Source: CAYLLN01 sp036496265
GTDB taxonomy: Bacteria; Planctomycetota; Planctomycetia; Pirellulales; Pirellulaceae
Direction of reading: 5' to 3'
Assembly: GCA_036496265.1 (NCBI GenBank)
Contig: DASXLL010000204.1
Coordinates: 1-63,369, forward strand
DNA: 63,369 nucleotides
Position 1 is the stretch's first letter. Each line of letters starts with the position of its first letter. The position numbers and the translations under genes were made by a program. The notes below the pieces were generated by a model. It saw nothing but the letters and a program-made list of their open reading frames with translations. It was not told the origin of the DNA and searched no databases. Shown here piece after piece: positions 8,592 through 17,916 of the stretch.

Positions 8592-9728
8592 ATGACCGTC
8601 ATCGACCGCTATCTCGTTCAGGTCTATGCCAAAGTACTGCTCGTCTCCTTTGCGAGCCTGGTCGGCCTGTTCGTGGTCATCGACGGCGCCAACAACCTCG
8701 ACGAGTTTTACAGTTACGGCAATCATCGCATCCTCGACGCGATGCAAGTCATGGCCGAATACTACGCCCCGCGCTCGTTGCAGTTTTTCGATCAAATCTC
8801 TGGCCTCCTCGCGATGCTGGCCGCGACGTTCGTCATCACCAGCATCGCCCGCACCAACGAGTTGACCGCCATCATGGCTGCCGGCATCGGCCCGGCGCGA
8901 ATTATCCGCCCACTGCTTGCCGCCTCCATCGTCGTGGCGCTGCTCGCAGCCGCCAACCGTGAAGTCGGCTTGCCGAAGCTTCGTGATTCGCTGTCGAAAA
9001 ATGCTCAGGACTGGCTCGGCGAAACTGGCCGCAAATGTACGCCCCGCTACGACATCAAGAGCGACATCCTCGTGTCCGCCCAAGCAACCGTTGCCAAAGA
9101 CAAGCATCTCGATGGGCCGCTTTTTCGCTTGCCTCCCGAATTTTCAACCTGGGGCCGCCAAATCGCGGCTGACGCCGCCCATTATCTCCGCGCCGAGGGC
9201 GATCGCCCGGCCGGCTATCTCTTTCACGGCGTAAAACAACCGACGAATCTCGCTCAGCTCGCCACGGCACGTCTCAATGGCGACCCAGTGCTGTTTTCGC
9301 CGTCCGACACACAATGGCTCAAGCCCGACGAATGCTTTGTGGCCAGCATCGTCACGTTCGAGCAGCTTTCAATCGGCAGCGCCTGGCGGCAGAACCTCTC
9401 GTCTTGGGAACTCATGACCGGTCTTCGCGGCCAAACGATCGAGCCCGGCGCCGACGTCCGGTTGACGCTCCATTCTCGGTGCGTGCGGCCGCTGTTGGAC
9501 CTCTCGATCGTCCTCCTGGGCATTCCCTTGGTATTGCGCCGCGAAACCCGTAACATTTTTATGGCGGCCACGATCGGCGTGCTGATCGTCGTGGCCCTGT
9601 GGATGGTCACGTTTGCCAGCGACGCCCTCGGCCGCAATTATTTGATCAGCGCGACGCTCGCCGCCTGGCTGCCGCTGCTCATATTCGGTCCCCTGGCCTA
9701 CGTCGCCGCCCGGCCTTTGTGGGACTGA
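8592..9728 (+). CDS. LptF/LptG (YjgP/YjgQ) family permease
   Basis: The N-terminus MTVIDRYLVQVYAKVLLVSFASLVGLFVVID is the typical first helix of the YjgP/YjgQ family, inner-membrane partners of LptB2 that extract lipopolysaccharide for transport to the outer membrane. Further helices occur around residues 60-120 and three more near the C-terminus (RPLLDLSIVLLGIPLVL, then IGVLIVVALWMVTF, then ATLAAWLPLLIFGPLAYV). A periplasmic domain of about 160 residues lies between, as in LptF/G. The length of 378 fits. I cannot tell LptF from LptG. It is followed after six bases by a short palindromic repeat. Confidence 0.85.
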   Translation: MTVIDRYLVQVYAKVLLVSFASLVGLFVVIDGANNLDEFYSYGNHRILDAMQVMAEYYAPRSLQFFDQISGLLAMLAATFVITSIARTNELTAIMAAGIGPARIIRPLLAASIVVALLAAANREVGLPKLRDSLSKNAQDWLGETGRKCTPRYDIKSDILVSAQATVAKDKHLDGPLFRLPPEFSTWGRQIAADAAHYLRAEGDRPAGYLFHGVKQPTNLAQLATARLNGDPVLFSPSDTQWLKPDECFVASIVTFEQLSIGSAWRQNLSSWELMTGLRGQTIEPGADVRLTLHSRCVRPLLDLSIVLLGIPLVLRRETRNIFMAATIGVLIVVALWMVTFASDALGRNYLISATLAAWLPLLIFGPLAYVAARPLWD

Positions 9729-9734
9729 ACGTGG

Positions 9735-9753
9735 GGCAGGCATCTTGCCTGCC
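9735..9753. repeat. Short palindromic repeat between lptF-like gene and acyl-CoA synthetase
   Basis: GGCAGGCA TCT TGCCTGCC forms a perfect 8-bp stem six bases after the TGA of the permease gene and 16 bases before the next ATG. A related unit (GGCAGGCTGGAAGCCTGC) occurs at 20262. It may be an mRNA hairpin. Confidence 0.7.
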
Positions 9754-9769
9754 GTTTAGACTTAACACT

Positions 9770-11443
9770 ATGCCGGAATCCGCCAAACCCTGGGTCGATG
9801 GCCTCACCATCGGCCAGGTCCTCTCCGAAACCACCCGCCGCTTCGGCGACCGCGAAGCCCTGGTCTTCCCGCAACTCGGCCGCCGCTGGACCTGGCGGCA
9901 ATTCGCCGACGATGTCGATGCCGCCGCCCGCGGCCTTCTAGCGATGGGAATCCGCACCGGCGAGCACGTCGCCCTCTGGGCCACGAACGTCCCGCAATGG
10001 GTGCTGCTCCAATTCGCCACCGCCCGCATCGGCGCCGTCTTAGTCAACATCAATCCCGCCTATCGGCCCTTCGAGCTGCAATATGTTCTCGGCCAAAGCG
10101 ATTCCGTTGCCCTGTTTCTCGTCGATCAATTCAAGACCTCGAACTATTTCGCGATGCTCGCCGAGGTCTGCCCAGAAATCGCGACGGCGACCGCCGGCCA
10201 CGTGAAAAGCGATCGCTACCCGCGGCTGCGGAATGTCGTCGCGATTCACGGTCAGCCGCCGAAGGGACTGTTGCTGTGGGACAAGATGGTTGAGCAAGGC
10301 CGAAGCGTGCCGGTTGCTGAACTCGACCGCATCGGCCAAACGCTGAACACTCAGCAGCCCATCAACATTCAATACACCTCCGGCACCACCGGCTTTCCCA
10401 AAGCCGCGATGCTCAGCCATCGCAATTTGCTGCTCAATGCCTATCACGTCGGCGGCTGCCAGCGCTTTTCGGAACACGACCGACTCTGCATCCCGGTGCC
10501 GTTTTATCACTGCTTTGGCTGCGTACTTGGCACGCTCGGCTGCGCCGTCTATGGCACAACGATGATCGTCCCCGCCGAATACTTTCAAGCGACACCGACG
10601 CTCGAAGCGATCGAGAAAGAACGGGCGACCGCCGTCTATGGCGTGCCGACAATGTACATCGCGCAGCTCCAGGACCCGTCGCTGCCCAGCCGCACCATCA
10701 ACTCGTTACGCACAGGCATCATGTCCGGCGCCCCGTGCCCAATCGAGGTCATGCGACAAGTCATCGACAAGCTCGGCCCGCAAGAACTCACGATCGCCTA
10801 CGGTCAGACCGAAGCGTCGCCGGTCATTACGCAAACGCGAACCGACGATCCGCTCGAGCTCCGCGTCGAAACCGTCGGCCGGCCATTACCCGATGTCGAA
10901 GTCAAAATCGTCGATCCCGGTACCGGCGAAGCGCTACCCGACAACCAGCAAGGCGAGCTCTGCACTCGTGGCCACGTCGTCATGCTCGGGTATTACAACA
11001 ACCCCGAAGCCACCGCCGCCGCCATTGATCAAGACGGCTGGCTGCACACCGGCGACCTCGCCATGCGGCTGCCCAACGGTTATTACAAGATCACCGGTCG
11101 TCTCAAAGACATGGTCATCCGCGGCGGTGAGAACGTCTATCCGCGCGAGATCGAAGAGTTTTTGTTCACGCATCCGGCTGTCGAGCAAGCCGCGGTCTTC
11201 GGCGTGCCCGATCCAAAATATGGCGAGGAGCTAGGCGCCTGGATTAAGCTCAAGGCTGACCAAGATTGCACCGCCGACGACATCCGCTGCTTCTGCAAAG
11301 CAAATCTGGCCCACTACAAAGTGCCCAAATACATCAAATTCGTTGATGCCTTCCCGCAGACGGTGACGGGGAAGATTCAGAAGTTCAAAATGCGCGACGC
11401 GATGAAAGAAGAACTGGGATTGAGCGAACTGAAGACCGCGTGA
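9770..11443 (+). CDS. Long-chain acyl-CoA synthetase (AMP-forming ligase)
   Basis: Activates fatty acids to acyl-CoA through an acyl-adenylate, feeding beta-oxidation or lipid synthesis. The AMP-binding signature YTSGTTGFPKAAMLSH (about 202-217) is followed by the adenine-binding YGQTEASP (about 343-350), GWLHTGDLA (about 423-431) and GRLKDMVIRGGENVYP (about 442-457). The C-terminal PQTVTGKIQKF carries the catalytic Lys. The 557-residue length is typical. I chose the ATG at 9770; upstream in-frame codons overlap the permease gene and translate a palindromic repeat. FadD-like and medium-chain ligases of the same superfamily cannot be separated from sequence alone. Confidence 0.9.
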   Translation: MPESAKPWVDGLTIGQVLSETTRRFGDREALVFPQLGRRWTWRQFADDVDAAARGLLAMGIRTGEHVALWATNVPQWVLLQFATARIGAVLVNINPAYRPFELQYVLGQSDSVALFLVDQFKTSNYFAMLAEVCPEIATATAGHVKSDRYPRLRNVVAIHGQPPKGLLLWDKMVEQGRSVPVAELDRIGQTLNTQQPINIQYTSGTTGFPKAAMLSHRNLLLNAYHVGGCQRFSEHDRLCIPVPFYHCFGCVLGTLGCAVYGTTMIVPAEYFQATPTLEAIEKERATAVYGVPTMYIAQLQDPSLPSRTINSLRTGIMSGAPCPIEVMRQVIDKLGPQELTIAYGQTEASPVITQTRTDDPLELRVETVGRPLPDVEVKIVDPGTGEALPDNQQGELCTRGHVVMLGYYNNPEATAAAIDQDGWLHTGDLAMRLPNGYYKITGRLKDMVIRGGENVYPREIEEFLFTHPAVEQAAVFGVPDPKYGEELGAWIKLKADQDCTADDIRCFCKANLAHYKVPKYIKFVDAFPQTVTGKIQKFKMRDAMKEELGLSELKTA

Positions 11444-11493
11444 TTAGTTGGGGGCGGCTGTGTTTTGCGCAGCGTAACACGGCTCCGGCCAAG

Positions 11494-11835
11494 CTAACGC
11501 CGAATGACGCCCTGTCCGACCACCGAGGAATCATTGGCTGGCGGCGGCGCCGCCGGAGTCGGCACTTGTTCGGCACCGGCCGCCGGTATCGTCCACCACG
11601 GCATTGCACTGGGCATCGCGGCCGGCGCAGCAACTGCCTGCCGAGCGACCGCATGGGGTCTCGGCGGGCACGCAGCATGCGAATGATAGCCGTCGCTCCA
11701 GCCAATGCCTGTCCAGCGACAAATCGAATTCGGGTAGTTGGCGTTTGCCGCGCTAGCCGCCGTAAAAACCAGCACAGCCGCTACAAGCGATTGAAGTAGT
11801 CGGATCGTCATCGTCAGCATCCTTGCGAAACCCAT
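11494..11835 (-). CDS. Small secreted protein of unknown function
   Basis: About 113 residues; the first 30 or so (IRLLQSLVAAVLVFTAASAANA) form a signal peptide. The start could be the ATG at 11835 or one of two ATGs within eight codons. The mature part contains a short segment YPNSICRWTGIGWSDGYHSHAAC, broken here into its visible features: two Cys, several Trp and a Tyr-His-Ser-His cluster, then an Ala/Pro-rich tail. I recognise no family. It stands alone on the minus strand, convergent with the acyl-CoA synthetase gene. Confidence 0.55.
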   Translation of the reverse strand: MGFARMLTMTIRLLQSLVAAVLVFTAASAANANYPNSICRWTGIGWSDGYHSHAACPPRPHAVARQAVAAPAAMPSAMPWWTIPAAGAEQVPTPAAPPPANDSSVVGQGVIRR

Positions 11836-11915
11836 CTTAACCCAGGGCGCAGCGCGAAATCGCAGCTAGTTCCCTATCGGCAGGTGGACGTATCGCGGTG
11901 AGTCGTGCGCGACGT

Positions 11916-13943
11916 TTACGGCGCTTTCGGCTGGCGTTTGAATTGCCAATTTTCGTCGAAGAAATCCGCATCATGAATCCGTCCCGGCGCGTTGGCATCC
12001 GGCGGCTGCGAAATATCAATAATCGCCCAATCCGGCAGCTTGGGATTTTGCTGCGAGTTCGTCCGATCATGAGCCTCGCGGAACGTGAGGCCGGAGTTGA
12101 GGACGATGTAGGCGGGATAAGTTTTGCGTGGAAACACGAGAGAAGGCACGTAGCGATCACCATCGAATTTCACGTCGCCGAAAGTCCATTCTCCAGCGGT
12201 GTATTTCACGGGCATCTGTTCCAGCAACTTGCCCATGACGCGGTTGCAATCCGGATCACCCCACAAAACGACATTGATCGGCCGCGGACGGGTCCTCGGC
12301 GGCGCTGGGTCGAGGTTGACCTTGTCAAAATCGACATCGTTGACGACCGGCGGCTCTCCCCGCATCAAGGCTCGCCACCGATCGCAAAAGTGGTCCAGCT
12401 CAAAGTCCACCCAGCGCTGGAATTTCGAATTTCTGGATTTGCCCGTCGGTGCCACGACGACGAAGGACGATCGAAACGCGTCATCAATCGGTCCCTGGAC
12501 ATGAGGCCGTTTCACTGGCCATGCACTCGATCGATTGATCTCTTGCCCGCTCAGCAATTTCCATTGATCGTTTTCCTTGCCGAAGGTAGCCAACCAGTGA
12601 ACTCGGCCGTCCGGGCTCGCCGCCGGCGGCTTTGTCGCTCGACCTGGCTGCAGCGATTGGCCATCGATATTGAATCGCGCGTTTTGGTTGTCACCCGGAA
12701 CCGCGACCGTGAATTGCGTGATATTCTTGGTCGTCGCATCGATTTTGTCCGGAGTAAGACGCGCGTCGATTCGCGAATCAATCCAATGCTCGTTTAAACG
12801 TTCCGCAATTAGCCATGAGTTGCCCGGATATCGGAGCGTGCGAGTCTGAAGATAGACCATTTCGGGCGTTTTGGCCGTTCCCGCCGCGACGATCGTATCC
12901 AGACGCTTGAGCAGCTCCTTCAGTGTCTCCGGCTCATACTTATGCTCGACGCCAGGGCCGATGAGGTGTGTGAGCGTGCGGCCTTCAGCCTTGAAGGCTT
13001 CTTCCATAATTACCGCCGCTTCCCGCTGCTTATCGAGCTCGCCACTGTAAGCAATTACGTTGGTGTTAAACAAATTGCGAACATAATCAGGCACGTCATA
13101 CAGGCCCCACAGCTTTTGGACGTACCATTCGGGGTATCGCTCGGGTGTCAGCTTCTGATACTTGGCCACATCGACAAATCCAGCGCCAGGCGAGACCGCG
13201 ACCCAACGATTGGTATAGTGAGCCCCGATATGCCAGGCACCCGCACCGCCCATCGAGAAGCCAATAAGAACAACGCGGTCGGAGTCAATCTTATACCGCT
13301 GTTTGACCGACTCGACGACTTCCAGAACGTCGATTTCGCCGGCGTGCTTCCAGCCGACGCAGTGCCGGCCGAAGGGATGGACGACAATGGCATTGGGCGG
13401 CGTGATTTGGCCCGGTTTGGTGGCGCGGTCTTGGAGAAAATGCAGATCGGTGTTCTTGTCGCCGCGACCGTGCAGCCAGACATAGAGCGGACACGGCTTC
13501 GTGAAATCATGGTCCTTGGGAATGACCAGACCGTACGGCTGGGCGGAGTTGTCGATGGACGAGTAATATCCGGCGACCTGCGTTCCAGTTCCGGTTCGCC
13601 AGGGCAATTCGTTGTTGGCGAGCGAATCGAGCCTTTTGTTAGCCTCGGCGAGGGCCCAGTCGGCCTTGGCAAAGTCTTTTTCAACGTAAAACTCGCGGTG
13701 AACGAGGGCCAGATCGACGGCCTTCGTAAAGACTTCCACGTCGGGCTTTTGGTCGTCGCCGATCGCTTCCAAACGCTTCTTTGTCGCTTCTAGCCGCTTT
13801 TCCAGCCGGCTGCGAACTTCAGCCGGGATTTCAAGGCCTTCCGGCGGCAGAACACGCGGAATTGGGAGTATCGGATCCGCGGCCCGAGTAATTAGGCCCG
13901 ACGACGAAAGAACGACCAGGATGGCCAAAATGCGGCTTAGCAT
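11916..13943 (-). CDS. Exported alpha/beta hydrolase (prolyl-oligopeptidase/esterase type)
   Basis: A 675-residue protein with a signal peptide (MLSRILAILVVLSSSGLITRA). An N-terminal helical region (about 35-115) is followed by an alpha/beta-hydrolase domain: YVWLHGRGD oxyanion segment (about 152-160), the nucleophile elbow GFSMGGAGAWH (about 223-233), and a later Asp/His pair within YSGELDKQ and GPGVEHKYE. After the hydrolase comes an extra domain of about 300 residues ending in a segment (TFREAHDRTNSQQNPKLPDWA) seen in planctomycete secreted hydrolases. Likely acts on esters or peptides in the periplasm or outside. Substrate unknown. It is monocistronic as far as can be seen. Confidence 0.85.
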   Translation of the reverse strand: MLSRILAILVVLSSSGLITRAADPILPIPRVLPPEGLEIPAEVRSRLEKRLEATKKRLEAIGDDQKPDVEVFTKAVDLALVHREFYVEKDFAKADWALAEANKRLDSLANNELPWRTGTGTQVAGYYSSIDNSAQPYGLVIPKDHDFTKPCPLYVWLHGRGDKNTDLHFLQDRATKPGQITPPNAIVVHPFGRHCVGWKHAGEIDVLEVVESVKQRYKIDSDRVVLIGFSMGGAGAWHIGAHYTNRWVAVSPGAGFVDVAKYQKLTPERYPEWYVQKLWGLYDVPDYVRNLFNTNVIAYSGELDKQREAAVIMEEAFKAEGRTLTHLIGPGVEHKYEPETLKELLKRLDTIVAAGTAKTPEMVYLQTRTLRYPGNSWLIAERLNEHWIDSRIDARLTPDKIDATTKNITQFTVAVPGDNQNARFNIDGQSLQPGRATKPPAASPDGRVHWLATFGKENDQWKLLSGQEINRSSAWPVKRPHVQGPIDDAFRSSFVVVAPTGKSRNSKFQRWVDFELDHFCDRWRALMRGEPPVVNDVDFDKVNLDPAPPRTRPRPINVVLWGDPDCNRVMGKLLEQMPVKYTAGEWTFGDVKFDGDRYVPSLVFPRKTYPAYIVLNSGLTFREAHDRTNSQQNPKLPDWAIIDISQPPDANAPGRIHDADFFDENWQFKRQPKAP

Positions 13944-14720
13944 GGCAGCGTGCTTTGGAGAAGGTTTGTAATGGTCTCGCTTGACTGCGGCGAAAGAGGC
14001 GCTTCAGTGGCCGCAAACGCGGAATATCCTAACCGCGCGGAATGCCTGGTTCCACACGCGGGCTTAGATTGATTGCTACTCACGGCATAAACAAATCCAA
14101 ATCCCCCTCAAAGTCCTGGCACCGGCCGCATAATCAGCATGTCAGGCGGCTCACATTTTTTTCGCCGCGACTTGCCATTTGCGAACGGCGCGGCAAATAG
14201 GGCGCAGCCGTACGTAGCGCTCGTTCTGCGGCCCAGTTGTACCGTGTGTTCCGCGCTTAGCGGCGCGGCGCCGGGCGCATAGCGCACGAGCGGCAAAAGT
14301 CGAAAGTCCGGCCGAAGGGGCAAAAGCGCGGATGCTGATTGAGGCGCGCACGAGCTAGCGAATTCTGCTGTCGCCCCCGCAATTGGCAGCGGGCGGTGCA
14401 TAAGAGCGGACGATTCCTGATTCTGACACGCGGACGGAGCGCCACGGAGTGAGCGCTCGCGTAGCCATAAGCAGCCTGATTGTCAGTATCTGGCAACCTG
14501 GCCGCTTGCCTACGCGGAGCGATTATTTCAGCGTGTGGCGTCGCACTGAGGCGACGCTGTGGAACGGACGCCATCGAAGGGGACATGAGGTCCCCGCCCT
14601 CGGGCGGGGCCGCGGTTTTATCGCGGCTTTGCATTTTCCCCATAGACAACACCATCCTCGGCGCGCCCGACGGACGACGCGCCGCGAGATCGATGGATCG
14701 ATGAGCGTAAGGAGTATGCG
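13944..14720. other. Long intergenic region with hairpins upstream of the BBP7 gene
   Basis: About 777 bp with no convincing gene; ORFs on either strand are Arg/Ala/Pro-rich and start without support. Near its 3' end are two adjacent hairpins: CCCCGCCC TC GGGCGGGG (14592-14609) and GCCGCG ... CGCGGC (14609-14627). It is likely to hold the 5' untranslated region and promoter of the barrel protein gene. Confidence 0.5.
14709..14715 (+). promoter_or_regulatory. Strong Shine-Dalgarno site of the BBP7 gene
   Basis: AAGGAGT ends five to six bases before the ATG at 14721. It is one of the few near-consensus ribosome-binding sites in this window, consistent with high expression of an abundant envelope protein, and it fixes the start. 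Confidence 0.8.
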
Positions 14721-16154
14721 ATGAAGTTCAATTGCGCACGATGCGCGAGCCTGGCGATCATGCTGGCTGCGTTAACCACCCCGGGCTGGTGCCAGGACAC
14801 CGGCCTGCCAAGTCTTTTTCCACTGCCGCCGATGCCGCCGATCGGCAACGGCTATCCCATTTCGCAAGTGGCCGCTAACGATGCGGTCTGGGGTCCGAAC
14901 GAACTGTCGCCGGTGCAAACTGGCCCAATTCAAACCCCGGTTCAAGGTCCTCTTAAAGGATCCATGCAGGGACCCGAAGTAATTCCGTCGCCGATGCAAG
15001 GCTCCGTTCAAATCCCCAATCAATCTCTGACGGCGCCAGACTATGCCGGCGCGATGAAGGGCGATTATGGCGGATATAGCTCGGTCGGCAGCCCCTGCGG
15101 CGGATCGACCTGCTGCCACAATCACTACGTCTATGCCAACGCTCTGGCCATGACGCGAGTTCAGGGGTGCGGCACGGCCATCAGCGTCGATGATGTCACC
15201 GGCGCGGAGCGGCTTTGCACTTCTTGCGCAGGGCGCAACGTGTTTGCCGGCGGCTTTGAAATCGGCACCGGCTGGTGCTTCGGTGGCGGCTCCTGCTGCG
15301 GCAGCGCCTGCGGAAGCTGCTGCAATTGCAACGCGATCGAGCTCGTGTACTGGGGCATTTTCCCAGCTACGAAGTGCATCAACTCGATTGATGACATGAA
15401 CTCGACGATTAACTTCGGCGACCTCAACTACAATGGCGGCAGCGCCAATGTGCCTTTCAATAGCGCCGAGTTCCAGCAAGTCTGCCGGCACTACAACTTT
15501 AACAGCGTGGAAGCGAACCTGGTCGGCAACTGCGGCTGCGGTCCGTTCGGCTGCGGCATGTGCGGCTGCTGCTGCGGTGGTTCCGGCCAGCGAATTGGCT
15601 TCGGCTATGTCGCCGGCTTCCGTTACATGAACTTCTCGGACTACCTGTTGTATTCGTCGAGCCTCAACGGCTTCTCGATGACCGGCACGGATCCGAATGA
15701 AATCAACTATGCGGTCGCCACCAACAACAACCTGTTCGGCTTCCAGCTTGGCGGTGGGTTGAGCTATTGCGTGTGCAACCGGCTGACGGCCTTTGCCATC
15801 AGCAAGTTCGGTGTGTACGACAATCACATCACGGCGCTGCAAAAGATCTATGGCCCGGCGGGCACGGCCACCATTGCCAACGGCCCGTTTGCTGGCCAGC
15901 CGTTCGATGTCCACAGCACGGGTTTTGACGCGATCGCTTTGGCCGGTCAGTTCGACCTGGGCGGTCGCGTGATGATCACCAACAACTGGACCGCCAACTT
16001 CGGCTATCGCGTGCTCGGCTTGTCCGGCGTCGCGACGACCGATAACAACATCAAGCAGCAGAACTTCCACGACGTAGATGGTATCGCGACTGTACAGCGC
16101 TGCGGCAGCTTTATGCTGCACGGTTTGTTTGCCGGCGCCACCTATTGCTTCTAG
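14721..16154 (+). CDS. BBP7-type outer-membrane beta-barrel protein, Cys-rich
   Basis: A 477-residue exported protein with signal peptide (about 1-25). A Pro/Gln-rich linker (about 30-110) carries QGPxxGSMQGP-like short repeats. The rest alternates barrel-like strands with Cys clusters such as CGSACGSCCNCN and CGCGPFGCGMCGCCCGG. The C-terminal segments RIGFGYVAGFRYMNFSD, GFQLGGGLSY, and ATYCF with terminal Phe fit the planctomycete BBP7 (PF07585-like) outer-membrane barrel family. A strong Shine-Dalgarno site and a near-perfect intrinsic terminator bracket the gene, so it is a single-gene unit with likely high expression. The Cys clusters suggest disulfide cross-linking in the envelope. Confidence 0.85.
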   Translation: MKFNCARCASLAIMLAALTTPGWCQDTGLPSLFPLPPMPPIGNGYPISQVAANDAVWGPNELSPVQTGPIQTPVQGPLKGSMQGPEVIPSPMQGSVQIPNQSLTAPDYAGAMKGDYGGYSSVGSPCGGSTCCHNHYVYANALAMTRVQGCGTAISVDDVTGAERLCTSCAGRNVFAGGFEIGTGWCFGGGSCCGSACGSCCNCNAIELVYWGIFPATKCINSIDDMNSTINFGDLNYNGGSANVPFNSAEFQQVCRHYNFNSVEANLVGNCGCGPFGCGMCGCCCGGSGQRIGFGYVAGFRYMNFSDYLLYSSSLNGFSMTGTDPNEINYAVATNNNLFGFQLGGGLSYCVCNRLTAFAISKFGVYDNHITALQKIYGPAGTATIANGPFAGQPFDVHSTGFDAIALAGQFDLGGRVMITNNWTANFGYRVLGLSGVATTDNNIKQQNFHDVDGIATVQRCGSFMLHGLFAGATYCF

Positions 16155-16295
16155 TGAATGAGGAAGTGCGAGTATTCCCGCCTGCCCGGGACGGGACTTG
16201 CTGAGACGACTGTCGCAAAAGAGCGTGATATGACACCCCTTGCCAGACAATCCTGACTTCAAAAGCACGCAATTGAGCGCGATCGTCCGTCGCTT

Positions 16296-16337
16296 GCCCC
16301 TGGTCGGCCATCCTGAACCGACCAGGGGCTTTTTATT
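16296..16337 (+). terminator. Intrinsic terminator after the BBP7 gene
   Basis: A perfect 12-bp stem (GCCCCTGGTCGG / CCGACCAGGGGC) with a ten-base loop, directly followed by TTTTTATTT. It lies about 140 bp after the BBP7 stop and before glpK. Confidence 0.9.
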
Positions 16338-16412
16338 TCTTGATGCTCTCTCCACAATGCCTCTCGTCGTCTGATTTCCGATTTCTGAGTCCTGAATCTG
16401 ACCTCTCATCTC

Positions 16413-17900
16413 ATGTCCTACATCCTCTCGCTTGACCAAGGCACGACCAGCAGCCGATCGATTCTGTTTGGCCGCGACGGCCGGGCGATCGCGACGGCGC
16501 AACAAGAGTTCCCGCAGATTTTGCCCTCGCCGGGACATGTGGAGCATGATCCGGAAGCGATCTGGCAATCGCAGCTTTCGACGGCGAAGCGCGTTTTCGA
16601 CGAAGCGAAGATCACGGCCAAGGATGTTGCTGCGATTGGCATTGCAAATCAACGGGAGACGACGGTGTTGTGGGAGAAAGCGACTGGCAAGCCCGTTGCG
16701 AATGCAATTGTTTGGCAAAGCCGGATTAGCGCCCCAATTTGCGAGCGGCTGAAGGCGGCGGGCCATGAGGCGCTGTTTCGCGAGCGAACGGGGTTGTTGC
16801 TCGATCCGTATTTTTCGGGGACGAAGATCGCGCACCTGCTGGAAAACACGGCGGGACTGAAACAGCGCGCGGAGCGGGGCGAGATTCTGTTCGGGACGGT
16901 TGATTCGTTTCTCATCTGGCGGCTGACGGGCGGGAAGCGGCATGTGACGGATGTCAGTAATGCCAGCCGCACGCTCCTTTTGAATATTCAGACGCTGCAG
17001 TGGGATGATGAGCTGCTGAAGATTTTGGGTGTGCCGCGGGCGATGCTGCCGGAGGTGCGGCCATCGAGCGATGTGTACGGTGAAACGGACGAGTCGCTGT
17101 TCGGTGCGAAAATTCCAATCGCGGGTGATGCGGGCGATCAACAAGCGGCGACTTTTGGCCAGGCTTGCTTTGAGCCGGGAAGCGCGAAGAACACCTATGG
17201 CACCGGTTGCTTCATGTTGCTGAACATTGGCGATAAGCCGCGGGCTAGTCAGCACAAGTTGCTGACGACGGTGGGTTGGCAGGTCGGTGGCAAGACGACG
17301 TATTGCCTGGAAGGGGCGGTATTCATTGCTGGGGCGGTTGTGCAATGGCTGCGGGATGGCTTGGGCGTGATCAAAGCGTCGGTCGATGTGGAAAAACTTG
17401 CCAGTAGCGTGCCGACATCGGATGGCGTGGTTGTGGTGCCGGCGTTTGTCGGTCTGGGTGCGCCGCATTGGGATCCATACGCCCGCGGCGCGATTTTTGG
17501 CCTGACCCGCGGCACGACGGCGGCTCATATCGCTCGTGCGGCTGTGGAAGCGATGGCGTTTCAATCGAAGGACCTGCTCGAAGCGATGCGGGCGGATGCC
17601 GGGTTGCCGCTGGCGATGCTCAAGGTTGATGGTGGAGCGTCGGTCAACAATGGCCTGATGCAATTTCAGGCGGATATTCTCAATGCGACGGTTCGCCGGC
17701 CGGTTGTGGCAGAGACAACGGCTCTGGGAGCGGCCTATCTGGCTGGTCTTGCTGTCGGCTATTGGCATGACCTAACCGATATCAGTCGGAATTGGGCGCT
17801 GGATCGGGAGTTCAAGCCGCAAATGCCGGCGGACCAACGGGACGAGCGTTATGCGCAGTGGCAGGAGGCGGTGAAACGCACGCTGGGCTGGGCCAGGTAG
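16413..17900 (+). CDS. glpK: Glycerol kinase
   Basis: Phosphorylates glycerol to sn-glycerol-3-phosphate with ATP. The FGGY-kinase N-terminus SLDQGTTSSRSILF (about 5-18), glycerol-binding NQRETT (about 80-85), VSNASRTLLLNI (about 182-193), GDAGDQQAATFGQ with the catalytic Asp (about 243-255), and GTGCFMLLN are all intact. The C-terminal KVDGGASVNNGLMQFQADIL (about 411-430) is the nucleotide-binding block. Length 495 is standard. It is a single gene between a terminator and a convergent sulfatase whose stop is 16 bp away. No glpF or glpD is adjacent. Confidence 0.97.
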   Translation: MSYILSLDQGTTSSRSILFGRDGRAIATAQQEFPQILPSPGHVEHDPEAIWQSQLSTAKRVFDEAKITAKDVAAIGIANQRETTVLWEKATGKPVANAIVWQSRISAPICERLKAAGHEALFRERTGLLLDPYFSGTKIAHLLENTAGLKQRAERGEILFGTVDSFLIWRLTGGKRHVTDVSNASRTLLLNIQTLQWDDELLKILGVPRAMLPEVRPSSDVYGETDESLFGAKIPIAGDAGDQQAATFGQACFEPGSAKNTYGTGCFMLLNIGDKPRASQHKLLTTVGWQVGGKTTYCLEGAVFIAGAVVQWLRDGLGVIKASVDVEKLASSVPTSDGVVVVPAFVGLGAPHWDPYARGAIFGLTRGTTAAHIARAAVEAMAFQSKDLLEAMRADAGLPLAMLKVDGGASVNNGLMQFQADILNATVRRPVVAETTALGAAYLAGLAVGYWHDLTDISRNWALDREFKPQMPADQRDERYAQWQEAVKRTLGWAR

Positions 17901-17916
17901 CTTTTTGTCGTTGGAA

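Noticed and set aside
14772..17768. Minus-strand ORF of 998 codons
   Set aside because: It runs antisense through the BBP7 gene, its terminator and glpK, is rich in Arg/Ala/His, has no domain, and both sense genes are well supported.
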